Below, piece by piece: positions 16,998-26,320 of a stretch of 64,000 bases of DNA. This DNA comes from Planctomycetaceae bacterium (GTDB taxonomy: Bacteria > Planctomycetota > Planctomycetia > Pirellulales > Pirellulaceae): the NCBI GenBank assembly GCA_020638975.1, contig JACKHN010000011.1, positions 248,001-312,000 of the forward strand, read 5' to 3'. Each line of letters starts with the position of its first letter. The first letter of the stretch is position 1. The notes below the pieces were generated by a model that did not search any database, had not been told where the DNA came from, and was given only the letters and a program-made list of their open reading frames with translations. The translations under genes were made by a program, and so were the position numbers.

Positions 16998-18008
16998 ATG
17001 CGAAAGCCAGACGGCCAAACGATTTTCCTAGGCGGTGCCGCCATGGTTCTCATTCTGGTCACTTATCTTGCCGTCTTCAACAATCGGGGCGAAGCCGAGA
17101 ACCAGGTTCCCCGATCGGGACCAATTTCGCTGGAAACCATTCCCTTCGATGGGCGGCAGGCTTTTCGCTATTTGGAGCAAATTTGCGAGATCGGCCCGCG
17201 GCCCAGTGCTTCACCGGGCATGATCAAGCAGCAGGAGTTACTGACCAGCCACTTTAAGACGCTGGGGGCGAAGGTCGAAATGCAGGAGTTCGAGACGCGG
17301 CATCCGTCGGATGGATCACGCGTGGTCATGTCGAACATCATCATTCAGTGGCACCCTGAACGAATGCAGCGCGTGTTGCTGTGCGCTCACTACGACACGC
17401 GTCCTTACCCCGATCAGGATCGTCGAAACCCGCGTGGGACGTTCGTTGGTGCGAATGACGGAGCCAGTGGAGTTGCTGTGCTGATGGAGTTGGGTCGACA
17501 CATGCCCGCGCTTGAGGGCCCCTTTGGCATCGATTTCATCCTGTTCGATGCTGAAGAGTTTATCTTCGATGCGAACCGTGACAAGTACTTTCTGGGCTCA
17601 GAACACTTTGCCCGCCAGTACGTCGCGGCCCCGCCCGCTTATCGTTATCGTGCCGGCGTGTTGCTGGATATGGTGGGTGACGAGCACTTGGATTTCTATC
17701 AGGAGCGGAACAGCTTGTTTCACGCTCGGTCATTGGTGGATGGGATTTGGAATACGGCCAACCAGCTTGGCGTGCGAGAGTTCGTGCGGCGACCGGGCTA
17801 TGAGATTAAAGATGACCACTTGGCGCTTAATACGATCGCTCGCATTCCGACATGCGACGTGATCGACTTCGATTACCCTCGCCCTCGTGCCGCAAGCTAC
17901 TGGCACACGGAGGCCGACACGCCCGACAAGTGTTCGCCGTTGTCGCTGGCTAAAGTGGGTTGGGTCATGTTGGAATGGCTCAAAGGCATCGAACAGGTTC
18001 GAGAGTAA
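16998..18008 (+). CDS. M28 family metallopeptidase, glutaminyl cyclase-like
   Basis: A 336-residue protein anchored by one N-terminal membrane helix (about 9-27). The M28 metal-site pattern is visible: AHYDT (His131), FVGANDGASG (Asp154), FDAEEF (Glu186/187) and the late DVIDFDYP and SYWHTEAD with His. EICEIGPRPSASPG near residue 63 is typical of the group that includes glutaminyl-peptide cyclotransferases. It therefore either trims peptides or forms N-terminal pyroglutamate outside the inner membrane. ATG 16998 follows GGAG; an upstream in-frame ATG at 16962 is less likely. Confidence 0.82.
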   Translation: MRKPDGQTIFLGGAAMVLILVTYLAVFNNRGEAENQVPRSGPISLETIPFDGRQAFRYLEQICEIGPRPSASPGMIKQQELLTSHFKTLGAKVEMQEFETRHPSDGSRVVMSNIIIQWHPERMQRVLLCAHYDTRPYPDQDRRNPRGTFVGANDGASGVAVLMELGRHMPALEGPFGIDFILFDAEEFIFDANRDKYFLGSEHFARQYVAAPPAYRYRAGVLLDMVGDEHLDFYQERNSLFHARSLVDGIWNTANQLGVREFVRRPGYEIKDDHLALNTIARIPTCDVIDFDYPRPRAASYWHTEADTPDKCSPLSLAKVGWVMLEWLKGIEQVRE

Positions 18009-18030
18009 CCCGCATCCGACGACGAAGTAT

Positions 18031-18441
18031 ATGTGGTCTTATCTTGCATTCGCGGCGTTTCTGGTTGGTGCGTCGGCATTGTTGCTATGGGTGCATCAAC
18101 GGGCGTGGAGCATTCATCAGCTGGAAGGGCTCGACGAGAGCACGCTGGATTTTCGTCGCAGGCAACATCGCCGACGCATGCAGGCCAGCGCGATGATCGG
18201 TGTTGTGGGATTCCTGGTCGTCATCAGCTTGGCAATTGTCGACGCGATCATCACGACCGCTCTGTGGCTGGTCGTGTTGTCGTTAGTGGTCTGGATGTTG
18301 TTGCTGGCTTTCGCGGATATGGTGAGCAGCTTCTTTCATTACAATCAGGTTCGTGATCGACACGTCGCCGAGCACGCAACCCTTCAAGCTCAGGTGGACC
18401 GCCTTCGTCAACGCGAAGGTAACGGTCAGAAACACGATTAG
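18031..18441 (+). CDS. Small membrane protein
   Basis: A 136-residue protein with an N-terminal hydrophobic segment (SYLAFAAFLVGASALLLWV), a basic stretch (FRRRQHRRRMQ) and a long hydrophobic pair (MIGVVGFLVVISLAIV and ALWLVVLSLVVWMLLLAF), then a charged tail that may form a coiled coil (HATLQAQVDRLRQRE). It starts 22 bases after the M28 peptidase stop and is followed 17 bases later by a zinc-ribbon membrane protein, so the three are probably one operon. Family not recognised. Confidence 0.65.
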   Translation: MWSYLAFAAFLVGASALLLWVHQRAWSIHQLEGLDESTLDFRRRQHRRRMQASAMIGVVGFLVVISLAIVDAIITTALWLVVLSLVVWMLLLAFADMVSSFFHYNQVRDRHVAEHATLQAQVDRLRQREGNGQKHD

Positions 18442-18458
18442 GCGGACGAGCGAACGCG

Positions 18459-18794
18459 ATGAACGCTGTCAATGTAACGACCATCATTTGCCCTGACTGT
18501 GGTGCCGAATTGCCACCGACGGCGGAGATGTGTCAACGCTGTGGCAGCTCAACGGCGAAAGCCCCTGCGAGCGAATCGAAAGAAAATGCCAAGCATTTAA
18601 TCAATCGACCGTGGGTTCTCGTCGTACTGATCCTGCACGTGGGATTCCTGGGGATTCCGGTGTATTGGAAGACGAAGTACTCGCTAAACACGCGGTTGTT
18701 CATGGTGATCGCTTCGATTGTCTATACCGTGGTTGCCGTCGCATTCATCGTGATCATGCTACAGTGGTTGATTCGCTTGATTACCGGCGGCTAG
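18459..18794 (+). CDS. Zinc-ribbon membrane protein
   Basis: A 111-residue protein. Residues 10-30 hold CPDCG and CQRCG, the four-Cys zinc ribbon of the kind placed before membrane anchors, and two hydrophobic segments follow (WVLVVLILHVGFLGIPV and MVIASIVYTVVAVAFIVIML). The role is unknown. Spacing of 17 bases to the gene before it suggests co-transcription. Confidence 0.7.
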   Translation: MNAVNVTTIICPDCGAELPPTAEMCQRCGSSTAKAPASESKENAKHLINRPWVLVVLILHVGFLGIPVYWKTKYSLNTRLFMVIASIVYTVVAVAFIVIMLQWLIRLITGG

Positions 18795-18845
18795 TTCTAC
18801 GGTCGCCAGCCTTCAACCCGCTCACACTTGTTGGAACCCGCGTGC

Positions 18846-20000
18846 ATGAACGACTGGCTGTTTTACTTGGCCATCGCTAACCTTTCGATTTGCGCAATCG
18901 TAGGAATCCCTTTGGTCTTAGGGATGCGAAAGATTCGGAAGATCGGCGACATCTCTCCTGATCTCGATGGCCCGTGGCCGCGAGTCTCGGTGATTGTGGC
19001 CGCTCGAAACGAGGAACGCGATATCGAAGCGGGGCTCCGTTCGCTGCTGCAACTCGACTACGACGACTTGGAGATCATCGTCGTCAATGATCGCTCGACC
19101 GATCATACCGGTGATATTCTTGACCGCATCGCTGACGAGCATCCTCGACTGATCGTCGCTCACCTCAACGAATTGCCTGCGGGGTGGCTAGGTAAGAATC
19201 ACGCCTTGTTCTACGGGACGACCAGAGCCAGCGGCGAACTGATTCTGTTCACCGATGCGGATGTCGTCATGGAACCTACGATCTTGCGGCGTGCCGTCCA
19301 TTATCTGGTCGAGCATGAGATTGATCATTTGCCGATGCTGTTCGAAGTCCGGATGCCCAACTGGTTGCTCGAGTCGTTCGTTATTACGTTCAGTGTCTAC
19401 TTGATGACCTATTGCCGGCCGTGGCAATGCCCGAATCCCAAGCGAGCTGGGCATATCGGTATTGGCGGTTTCAATCTCGTTCGGGCCGATGTCTATCAGA
19501 AGATCGGCACACATGAAGTCATCCGCATGCGACCGGACGACGATCTGAAGTTCGGCAAGCTGATTAAGCGTGAAGGCTTTCGGCAAGAGCTGCTCAATGG
19601 TGCTGGCATGATGTATGTGCCGTGGTACGCGTCGATCCGCGAGATGGTTGTCGGGCTTGAGAAAAACGCGTTCTCCGGTGTTGACTACAGTGTCACTTAC
19701 TCTGTGTTCGCCGGTGTCTGCATGTTGTTGTTCAATGTATTCCCGTTCGTCGCCGTATTCTTTGCGGCTGGCACGACGTGGTGGCTGTACGTGGCGGTGA
19801 TCTTGAGCTTGTGGGGAATGGGAGCGTGGGCCGCGTATCATGGCAAGGCGAGACTATCGTGTTGCTTGGGCTTCCCGCTTGCCGCGTTGATGTTCGTATT
19901 CGTTCAATGGCGAGCCGTCACGCTCAATCTCTGGCAAGGCGGAATCCGCTGGCGCGACACGCACTACTCGCTGGCAGAACTGAAGGCGAACAAGTTATAG
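18846..20000 (+). CDS. Family 2 glycosyltransferase, membrane-bound
   Basis: A 384-residue protein: an N-terminal membrane helix, then a GT-A domain with VSVIVAARNEERDIEAGLRSLLQLDYDDLEIIVVNDRSTDHT and the metal-binding DADVV, the LPAGWLGKNHAL segment seen in hopanoid/carotenoid-associated transferases (HpnB, CrtQ), and three C-terminal membrane helices. Such enzymes transfer a sugar to a lipid acceptor at the inner membrane. ATG 18846 is chosen; a TTG at 18828 would add six residues. Which lipid is glycosylated cannot be said; no hopanoid genes are near. Confidence 0.82.
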   Translation: MNDWLFYLAIANLSICAIVGIPLVLGMRKIRKIGDISPDLDGPWPRVSVIVAARNEERDIEAGLRSLLQLDYDDLEIIVVNDRSTDHTGDILDRIADEHPRLIVAHLNELPAGWLGKNHALFYGTTRASGELILFTDADVVMEPTILRRAVHYLVEHEIDHLPMLFEVRMPNWLLESFVITFSVYLMTYCRPWQCPNPKRAGHIGIGGFNLVRADVYQKIGTHEVIRMRPDDDLKFGKLIKREGFRQELLNGAGMMYVPWYASIREMVVGLEKNAFSGVDYSVTYSVFAGVCMLLFNVFPFVAVFFAAGTTWWLYVAVILSLWGMGAWAAYHGKARLSCCLGFPLAALMFVFVQWRAVTLNLWQGGIRWRDTHYSLAELKANKL

Positions 20001-20042
20001 TGCGGTACTTATCGTCGACGGACTACCCCCCAGCGGAGAACC

Positions 20043-20708
20043 ATGAAGCGATCGGCAGTAGAACCGGCTATCGAAGAAGTGGCGAGGCTTACGAACGTGC
20101 GAGTTCGTCCGGCTCAGCTGTTTATCGAATCCATCATCTATTCCAACTGCCGCCTTAAGTTGGCGGTCGTTAGAAGTTCGGAACGTATTGATCTGGTTCG
20201 AGTCCCATCAAACTACTTATTCGCTCATTGCGGACTTGCGTTTGCGATGGTGTTTTCTGGACTACTGATCTTCATGGAAGGACTATCGGAGGTGAGTGGG
20301 GCCTGCGTGGCTGCGTTGGTTGCTGCGGGAGGGGGCTACGGGTTGACGATGTGGCACAATCGGCGCGCAGAACAACAAAACCCAATTCTTTCATACGACA
20401 CACAAAGGCAGCGACTGTTCATCTCGTCGAAACAAATCGAAGTTGGTCGAGGTGAATTGCTTTTCATGCTGGCGTTGTCCAGTATTCCCTTCAAAGCGAA
20501 CAAGCCGAACGGCAGTAGCAGCGAACTCAAACTCGTATTCAACTACGGAGGACAAGTTGACTCCGCTGTTCTCGCGAAAGTAAGCACCAGTTGGGTAAAA
20601 GGGTTTGATGCGGAGATTCTGCCATTCGTGGAAGCGTTGGGGATTCTTCATCTACATGCCGATCGCGATATCGGAAACGGAAGTTACACCATTGCTCGCA
20701 TTGCTTGA
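20043..20708 (+). CDS. Membrane protein of unknown function
   Basis: A 221-residue protein with a soluble N-terminus, two membrane helices (about 68-84 and 86-103) and a C-terminal soluble part rich in strands, ending with a hydrophobic VEALGILHLHAD. GGAG lies 4 bases before ATG 20043. It follows the glycosyltransferase on the same strand by 42 bases. I recognise no family. The second domain could be a PH-like sensor, but that is only a guess from its strand pattern. Confidence 0.6.
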   Translation: MKRSAVEPAIEEVARLTNVRVRPAQLFIESIIYSNCRLKLAVVRSSERIDLVRVPSNYLFAHCGLAFAMVFSGLLIFMEGLSEVSGACVAALVAAGGGYGLTMWHNRRAEQQNPILSYDTQRQRLFISSKQIEVGRGELLFMLALSSIPFKANKPNGSSSELKLVFNYGGQVDSAVLAKVSTSWVKGFDAEILPFVEALGILHLHADRDIGNGSYTIARIA

Positions 20709-20771
20709 CCATCACAGAATTGGGTCTGCCGTTGATCGCTTGCATACTCACACCCACAAAGGACACGCCAA

Positions 20772-21374
20772 ATGCCCTGGCCCGAACCAATCACCTTGCG
20801 AGGGCGTCATGCGATTCTGGAGCCGCTATCGCGGGCGCACCACGAGGCGATGACCGAGGCTGCCAAGGACGGAGAGCTTTGGAAACTCTGGTATACGGGC
20901 GTCCCATCACCCGAAAAGATGTTCGCCGAGATTGAACGCCGCATCGAACTTCAGGCGAAAGGTTCGATGCTGCCGTTTGCGGTGCTTGATACCGACGGTG
21001 TGGCAGTCGGAATGACAACCTATATGAACATCGACGCCGTCCACAAACATGTCGAGATTGGTTCGACTTGGTATGCCCAACGTGTGCAGCGAACAGCGCT
21101 CAATACGGAATGCAAGTTGATGTTAATGACACATGCTTTCGAGACGCTCGACTGTATCGCCGTCGAGTTTCGTACTTCTTACCTCAACCAGCAGAGCCGC
21201 CGCGCCATCGAACGGCTTGGCGCGAAACTTGACGGTGTCTTGAGAAACCACCAACGCCATAGCGACGGCTCTCTGCGCGACACTTGTGCCTACTCGGTCA
21301 TTCAGTCTGAATGGCCAACGGTGAAATCGCACCTCACGTTTCAACTAACGCGGCTTCGCCGCAACCGAATGTAG
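20772..21374 (+). CDS. GNAT acetyltransferase, RimJ/RimL-like
   Basis: A 200-residue protein of the GNAT fold: LRGRHAILEPLSRAHHEAM at the start, PFAVLDTDGVAVGMTTYMNID, EIGSTWYAQRVQRTALNTECKLMLMTHAFE for the CoA region, and RTSYLNQQSRRAIERLGAKLDGVLRNH at the end, as in the RimJ/RimL branch that acetylates protein N-termini or small amines. AAGGA precedes the ATG. The stop codon (21372-21374) lies inside the left arm of a palindromic repeat (21370-21440), so the repeat has set the last codons. The tail LRRNRM may be shortened or altered by that insertion. Confidence 0.85.
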   Translation: MPWPEPITLRGRHAILEPLSRAHHEAMTEAAKDGELWKLWYTGVPSPEKMFAEIERRIELQAKGSMLPFAVLDTDGVAVGMTTYMNIDAVHKHVEIGSTWYAQRVQRTALNTECKLMLMTHAFETLDCIAVEFRTSYLNQQSRRAIERLGAKLDGVLRNHQRHSDGSLRDTCAYSVIQSEWPTVKSHLTFQLTRLRRNRM

Positions 21375-21440
21375 GATGGACGCCCCCGTCCGTCCGTGTT
21401 TATTCGTGATGGCCGGACGGACGAGGGCGTCCATCCTACA
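21370..21440. repeat. Palindrome of the GTAGGA family, copy 2
   Basis: Arms 21370-21396 and 21414-21440 match at 26 of 27 positions with a 17-base loop. The outer end TGTAGGATGGACGCC is nearly the same as in the copy at 14420-14477, but the loop differs. It overlaps the stop codon of the acetyltransferase gene. Confidence 0.8.
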
Positions 21441-21595
21441 AAGATGCGCGTGCCGCGCGCACCTCAATCCGACTAAGACCCTAAAGCGATGAACGGAGGG
21501 CCAAACCCGAAGGACGCTGGCTCACTACGCTGGCACATCTCGATGGATTACCATTAGGCCTGTTAACTTGTGAGGCGAGAACCGAAGGACTTACG

Positions 21596-22690
21596 ATGAA
21601 AACCGCTATCTCGACAATTCTGCTTGTTTTCGCGTGTTCGGGAAATGCTCTGACAGCAGAGCTGGAACTTCATGCGAAGTTGCGACCCTTGCCGTTTAAA
21701 CTCCTCGGACCCTTTGCACACACAAGCGACGGTCAGATTCTGGCCATCGACTCGAAGGTCACACGCGTCAGCGGCGATGGAGGTGCGACCTGGTCGGAGC
21801 CTCGAAGCCTCTTTCCGGCGGACGCGAATATCACGGTCAGCAACGAACGTGCCCTGTTGCGAACGAGAGACGGAACGCTAATCGCGGCATTTATGAATCT
21901 CGATGAACGCAGCTGGACATGGGATAACGATCTTCACGATGCACCCAACGCAGTGCTGCCAACCTATGTGATGCGGAGCACGGACAATGGAGTGACGTGG
22001 CAACAGATCCAGAAGATGCACGAAGATTGGAGTGGCTGTGTGCGCGACATGATTCAAACGAAGGACGGTCGCGTTATCTTCACCGCCATGAAGATGCTGC
22101 ACGATCCAGGACGGCATTCGGTGCTGACCTATTCTTCCTCCGACGATGGAGTAACTTGGCATGCAAGCAACTTGATTGATCTCGGCGGCCAAGGGCATCA
22201 CGGTGGTGTAACAGAGCCGACTTTGGTGGAGTTGAAAGATGGTCGAGTGTGGATGTTGATCCGCACGAACTGGGGTGAGTTTTGGTCCGGATATTCCAGC
22301 AACGGAGGCAAGCACTGGCAAGTTCTGCAGCCCTCGGGAATCGAGAGTAGCAGTTCGCCTGGGATTTTGACTCGATTGGCCAGTGGCAGATTAATGCTGC
22401 TGTGGAATCGTCCGTTGCCCGCAGGCCGTAACGAATGGCCGTTGAGCGGTGGCGATGGTCTGTGGTCCGAGATCGCAGTGAGCAATCACCGTGAAGAATT
22501 GTCGCTCGCCTTGTCGGATGACGATGGGACGACGTGGACGAAGCCCGTCGTAATCGCCAAGCAAGCGGACAAGTGGCTCGCGTATCCTTATGTGTTCGAG
22601 GTCGAGCCAGGACGAATCTGGTTAACGACGATGCAAGGAGAGGTTCGCGTCGAGTTCAACGAGAGCGACTTTATTGTTAGCGAGCCGTAG
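21596..22690 (+). CDS. Secreted BNR-repeat protein, sialidase-like
   Basis: A 364-residue protein with a signal peptide (about 1-20) and five Asp-box motifs: SGDGGATWS, STDNGVTWQ, SSDDGVTWH, SSNGGKHWQ and SDDDGTTWT. That is a six-bladed sialidase-type propeller. Family members cleave or bind sialic acid or other sugars at the cell surface. The arginine triad of true sialidases cannot be confirmed by eye, so binding or another glycosidase activity remains possible. AAGGA precedes the ATG. The carboxypeptidase gene starts 42 bases downstream on the same strand. Confidence 0.85.
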   Translation: MKTAISTILLVFACSGNALTAELELHAKLRPLPFKLLGPFAHTSDGQILAIDSKVTRVSGDGGATWSEPRSLFPADANITVSNERALLRTRDGTLIAAFMNLDERSWTWDNDLHDAPNAVLPTYVMRSTDNGVTWQQIQKMHEDWSGCVRDMIQTKDGRVIFTAMKMLHDPGRHSVLTYSSSDDGVTWHASNLIDLGGQGHHGGVTEPTLVELKDGRVWMLIRTNWGEFWSGYSSNGGKHWQVLQPSGIESSSSPGILTRLASGRLMLLWNRPLPAGRNEWPLSGGDGLWSEIAVSNHREELSLALSDDDGTTWTKPVVIAKQADKWLAYPYVFEVEPGRIWLTTMQGEVRVEFNESDFIVSEP

Positions 22691-22732
22691 TGCAATTCCT
22701 GAGCTGCGGCACAAAAAATGGAGCATCGCATT

Positions 22733-23953
22733 ATGAATCACTGGGACACACCAGCTTGTACCGGTGGGATGCTTTCGTTTTTCCTCCTGTGGCCATTGTG
22801 CTTGCCGGTAGACGCAGCGGACGTTGGTGCCGTGAAGATCCAAGCGGAGTTTCCGGGCGGCAATGTCCTCGTGTCGGAGAATCAGGGACACTCGGTTCAC
22901 GTTGCACCAGATCTGCGTGGTGACAGCCCGTGGTTCTACTGGTGTTTTGAAGCCATCGCGATTCAAGCAGGCCGAGTTGATTTCGTGTTTCCTGAGAAAG
23001 TCGCCGGGTTCAAAAATGGAGCCATCGGATTCCAAGGCCCAGCGATCAGCCTCGACGACGGCGAGACTTGGAACTGGATGGGCACCGACAACGTCGAAGG
23101 CAGCTCATTTCACTACGACTTTGCCGCGCCAGATCAGCGAGTTCGTTTCGCGGTCACGATTCCTTACGTGCAGAAAGAGTTAGACGCGTTTCTAACGAAC
23201 AACGCCAACAATCAACATCTCAGGGATTTCGTCCTGACAAAGAGTCGGAATGGCCGGAATTTGGAGTTGCTTCAAATTGGCCGACCGGGCCCGGACAAAA
23301 AGGCCTTCCTTGTGACAGCTCGCCATCATGCCACCGAGACGATCGCGAGTTACGTCCTAGAAGGATTCTTGCAAGAGGCAATGTCTGATACTCCTGCGGG
23401 TGAAGAGTTTCGCAAACGGTACGTACTCTTTGCAGTTCCGTTCGTCGATAAGGATGGTGTCGAGGAAGGCGATCAAGGCAAGAACCGTAAACCGCACGAC
23501 CACAATCGCGACTATGGCGAGAACAGCATCTATCCTGAAGTGCAGGCGATCAAAGACCTCGACAAGATGCAAAACTTTCAGTTTGCGTTGGACTTTCATT
23601 GCCCGACGTTGGTGATGCAAGATCATCAGGTGATGTACTTCGTCGGCGCCAAGATACATCCGCAGTACAACTTCGAAAACGTTTCTGAGTTTGCCGGTTG
23701 GATCAAGAAGGGCCTACCGCCCAACGCACCGCATGGGCCGTTAGTTTGGCTACGAGACGAATCCGATCCGTCGCCCAAAAACTCCCGTTACTTCGGCTTT
23801 AAAGACGGCGCGATCATGGCAGCGACGCTGGAGATTCCCTTCGCTCCGCCCGGCAGAGCCACCGATCCGACCAGTTGTCGAAACTACGGAAAAGTTATGC
23901 TGCAAGCCTGGAATAACACACATTTTCGAGCGCCAGCTATCGGCCAGGAGTAG
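22733..23953 (+). CDS. M14 zinc carboxypeptidase
   Basis: A 406-residue protein with a hydrophobic leader (about 12-28), a strand-rich N-terminal domain, and an M14 catalytic domain: TARHHATETIASYVLEGF gives the H-x-x-E zinc pair (His199, Glu202), FALDFHCP gives the third ligand His, and AATLEIPFAP carries the catalytic Glu. The N-terminal domain before the catalytic part is typical of the cytosolic-carboxypeptidase-like branch, yet a leader is present, so secretion is likely. ATG 22733 is chosen over 22718 because the leader then starts closer to the N-terminus. Confidence 0.85.
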   Translation: MNHWDTPACTGGMLSFFLLWPLCLPVDAADVGAVKIQAEFPGGNVLVSENQGHSVHVAPDLRGDSPWFYWCFEAIAIQAGRVDFVFPEKVAGFKNGAIGFQGPAISLDDGETWNWMGTDNVEGSSFHYDFAAPDQRVRFAVTIPYVQKELDAFLTNNANNQHLRDFVLTKSRNGRNLELLQIGRPGPDKKAFLVTARHHATETIASYVLEGFLQEAMSDTPAGEEFRKRYVLFAVPFVDKDGVEEGDQGKNRKPHDHNRDYGENSIYPEVQAIKDLDKMQNFQFALDFHCPTLVMQDHQVMYFVGAKIHPQYNFENVSEFAGWIKKGLPPNAPHGPLVWLRDESDPSPKNSRYFGFKDGAIMAATLEIPFAPPGRATDPTSCRNYGKVMLQAWNNTHFRAPAIGQE

Positions 23954-24072
23954 CTGCATTGCTCGCGGGCAGCATTTCGAGTGGCACCTAAAAAGGAGCC
24001 CGTGGCGCGTTCTAAGTCAAACGCTACAATTCGAGTTTGCTCACTCGGGAAGTTTATCGCACGGAGGTTACC

Positions 24073-25137
24073 TTGAGCTACTGCATCGGCATCGACGTCG
24101 GTGGAACGACCAGTACGATTGCGATTGGCAACAGCGAACGCGTTGTTCTGGATGTTTCCGACCAGTTTGCAACTCGGACGGTCGAAGGACCCGAGGCGAC
24201 GATCGCGTCGATCGCCAGTGAAATCACAGCTGGCCTGGCAAGAATCGGCGTGTCGCCCGATCAGTTGACAGATGTCGGCTTGGCCACACCCGGTCCCGCG
24301 ACGTTGGATGGCGTGCTGCTCAACAGCCCCAATTTCAATCCGCAACTTTGGAACAATGTTCCCTTTCGCGCGAACTTAGAAACAACGATCCGGGAGACCT
24401 CGCCATCGGCATCAGTTCACTATATTGGCGATGGGCAAGCCGCAGCATTGGGCGAGTTCTCGATCCGTGGCGGCACGGTGACGTGGAGTCGAGTGCCGGT
24501 TAAAGACGCACGAACTGCGGAGCTTTCGTCGCTGTTCATGCTTGTCGTGGGAACGGGCTTGGGTGGCGGAGAGGTTCGTGACAGTCGTGTCGTCCGCGGC
24601 AAAGAAGGACGCGCCGGCCACGCAGGCCACATCTTCTTGCCCGCTTACGCGTTCCGCTACGAACACGATCGGCAATTGCTGGTCGGCAACGCGAAGTGTA
24701 CGGTCGAATCGGCTGTCTCTTTGACCGCGCTCACGCATCAACTGGGATATCGCTTGACGCTCGAACAATGGTCCGACCATCCCTTAAACCTTGCGGCGGG
24801 GTCGACTCGCGATAAGGCCAAACAGTTACGAGGATTTGCCGCGCAGGGAGACCCGTTAGCACTCGAGTTGTTCAAGGATCAGGCACGAGCCATCGGTATT
24901 GGTTTGCTCAGCGTGAACTATGTCGGCGACTACGACTTGCTGGTCGTTGGCGGCGGCGTTTGCGATCTGGCCCCGGCGGTTCGAGAGCAATATCGCCTGA
25001 CCGCCGAACAAGCGTATCGCGAGTTCGCACTGGACGGGTTCAGGAATCTCGATCGCATCGAATTTTCTGCATGCGGCGACGAAGCACCCGTGATCGGTGC
25101 GCTGGCGAACGCGTACTTGAATGCTGTAACTCGCTAA
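24073..25137 (+). CDS. ROK family sugar kinase or glucokinase-like protein
   Basis: A 354-residue ASKHA-fold protein. CIGIDVGGTTSTIAIG is the phosphate-1 motif, VGLATPGPATLDGVLLNSPNF follows, VVGTGLGGG is phosphate 2, and KEGRAGHAGHIFLP is the ROK signature region. The usual CxCGxxGC zinc motif is absent; the corresponding stretch reads NAKCTVESAVS, so only one Cys remains. TTG 24073 is taken as start because GGAGG lies 5 bases before it. The family phosphorylates sugars with ATP or regulates sugar genes. No DNA-binding domain is present, so kinase is favoured. Confidence 0.83.
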   Translation: MSYCIGIDVGGTTSTIAIGNSERVVLDVSDQFATRTVEGPEATIASIASEITAGLARIGVSPDQLTDVGLATPGPATLDGVLLNSPNFNPQLWNNVPFRANLETTIRETSPSASVHYIGDGQAAALGEFSIRGGTVTWSRVPVKDARTAELSSLFMLVVGTGLGGGEVRDSRVVRGKEGRAGHAGHIFLPAYAFRYEHDRQLLVGNAKCTVESAVSLTALTHQLGYRLTLEQWSDHPLNLAAGSTRDKAKQLRGFAAQGDPLALELFKDQARAIGIGLLSVNYVGDYDLLVVGGGVCDLAPAVREQYRLTAEQAYREFALDGFRNLDRIEFSACGDEAPVIGALANAYLNAVTR

Positions 25138-25232
25138 CGACGCAGTGATGATGAAGAAGGCGGTCGCGTCCCCCAATCCGCGCGAGCGAAACCTTCCGGC
25201 ATACCGAGCATGCCCTCCACAACTCGAACGAA

Positions 25233-26069
25233 CTACTTCTCGGCCCAAAAGTCCATCACGCGTGGAGCATCGAGGATCGGCTTCAATATTTCGACAAATG
25301 CTAAGTGGTCGGCGTGAGGCAAGTAGGCGGCTCGTCCTTCCTCCGAGTCAAACGTCACCATGAAACAGTGCGTGAAACCATCCGCATGTTTTTCCGGACT
25401 GTTGTTCGTGCCCCATTCATAATCCTTGATCGTGTCGATCTTGGAAGGCAACGCCGCAAAAGCCTCTTCGACTTTCTTGATCTCTTCCGGTTTGGCATCT
25501 TCCTTAAAACGGAAGAAGACCGCGTGCTTGAGTTTCTTCTCTAGCGTTGCCTCCTCCGCGTTCCCCCAGTAATCGACGACGAACACCTGGTCGTTGTGCC
25601 CACGTAAGACATCGCCAAATGCCTTGTGTGCCTCGTGCGGGAGGTAAGCCGCACGGCCAGCTTCATCTTGGAAGGTGAGCAGGAAGCAATGCGTAAAACC
25701 GTCGTTCAAGCCTTCGGGGCTGTTGTTCGTGCCCCAGGAAAAATCAATGATCTCGTCGATCTTTGATGGCAATTCGCGGAATGCGTCGACAATTCGCTGG
25801 ATGTCTTCTTCACTCGATTCCTCTTTGAACGAAAAGAAGACGGCATGACGAAGCACTTTGCCTTCCGGAGCTGGTGCGAACACCGGCACATCCTGCTCTG
25901 GTTCGGGATCGTTACTCACCGTTGCGGCCTCGGTTGTGTTGCTGGTCGTGATGGCTGGCGGAGTTTGTGTCGAAGGCTTGCTGCACGCTGCACACAGGCT
26001 AACCAGCAGCGAACCTAGTGCGAGGATCACCAAGCTGCTTGTTGAGGAATTCAGGTGGGATTGTGTCAT
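25233..26069 (-). CDS. Lipoprotein with two tandem Dabb domains
   Basis: A 278-residue protein. The leader ends at a lipobox-like LCAAC (about residues 25-29), a Thr/Ala/Glu linker follows, and then two copies of the stress-responsive A/B barrel (Dabb) domain, each about 95 residues: RHAVFFSFKEESSEEDIQ with PSKIDEIIDFSWGTNNSPEG, and KHAVFFRFKEDAKPEEIK with PSKIDTIKDYEWGTNNSPEK. The halves are clearly a duplication. Single Dabb proteins dimerise, so the fusion can act as a built-in dimer. The ligand is unknown. ATG 26069 begins the leader; the longer frame does not look like a signal. Confidence 0.85.
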   Translation of the reverse strand: MTQSHLNSSTSSLVILALGSLLVSLCAACSKPSTQTPPAITTSNTTEAATVSNDPEPEQDVPVFAPAPEGKVLRHAVFFSFKEESSEEDIQRIVDAFRELPSKIDEIIDFSWGTNNSPEGLNDGFTHCFLLTFQDEAGRAAYLPHEAHKAFGDVLRGHNDQVFVVDYWGNAEEATLEKKLKHAVFFRFKEDAKPEEIKKVEEAFAALPSKIDTIKDYEWGTNNSPEKHADGFTHCFMVTFDSEEGRAAYLPHADHLAFVEILKPILDAPRVMDFWAEK

Positions 26070-26320
26070 GGTAGGTACTCCGAAGGAGAATTCTTTAGTT
26101 GGAGCTACTCGCCGTGCAAAACGCAACCGAATCGTTACATTGAAGTGCTTGACGCGTCGCAAAGCTCGTCAACGTTCCGTGCGGTGTCGGCAAGCGGTCG
26201 ACGCTCGTGCCGAGCTGACTAAGCATCGTAACATAACGCGTGGCCAAGCGAACCTTGGCCGGGTGAAATCGAAATCACGGTAAGTCCGCCTTCCGCTCAA
26301 TTGCGAATGAATGAGCTAGC

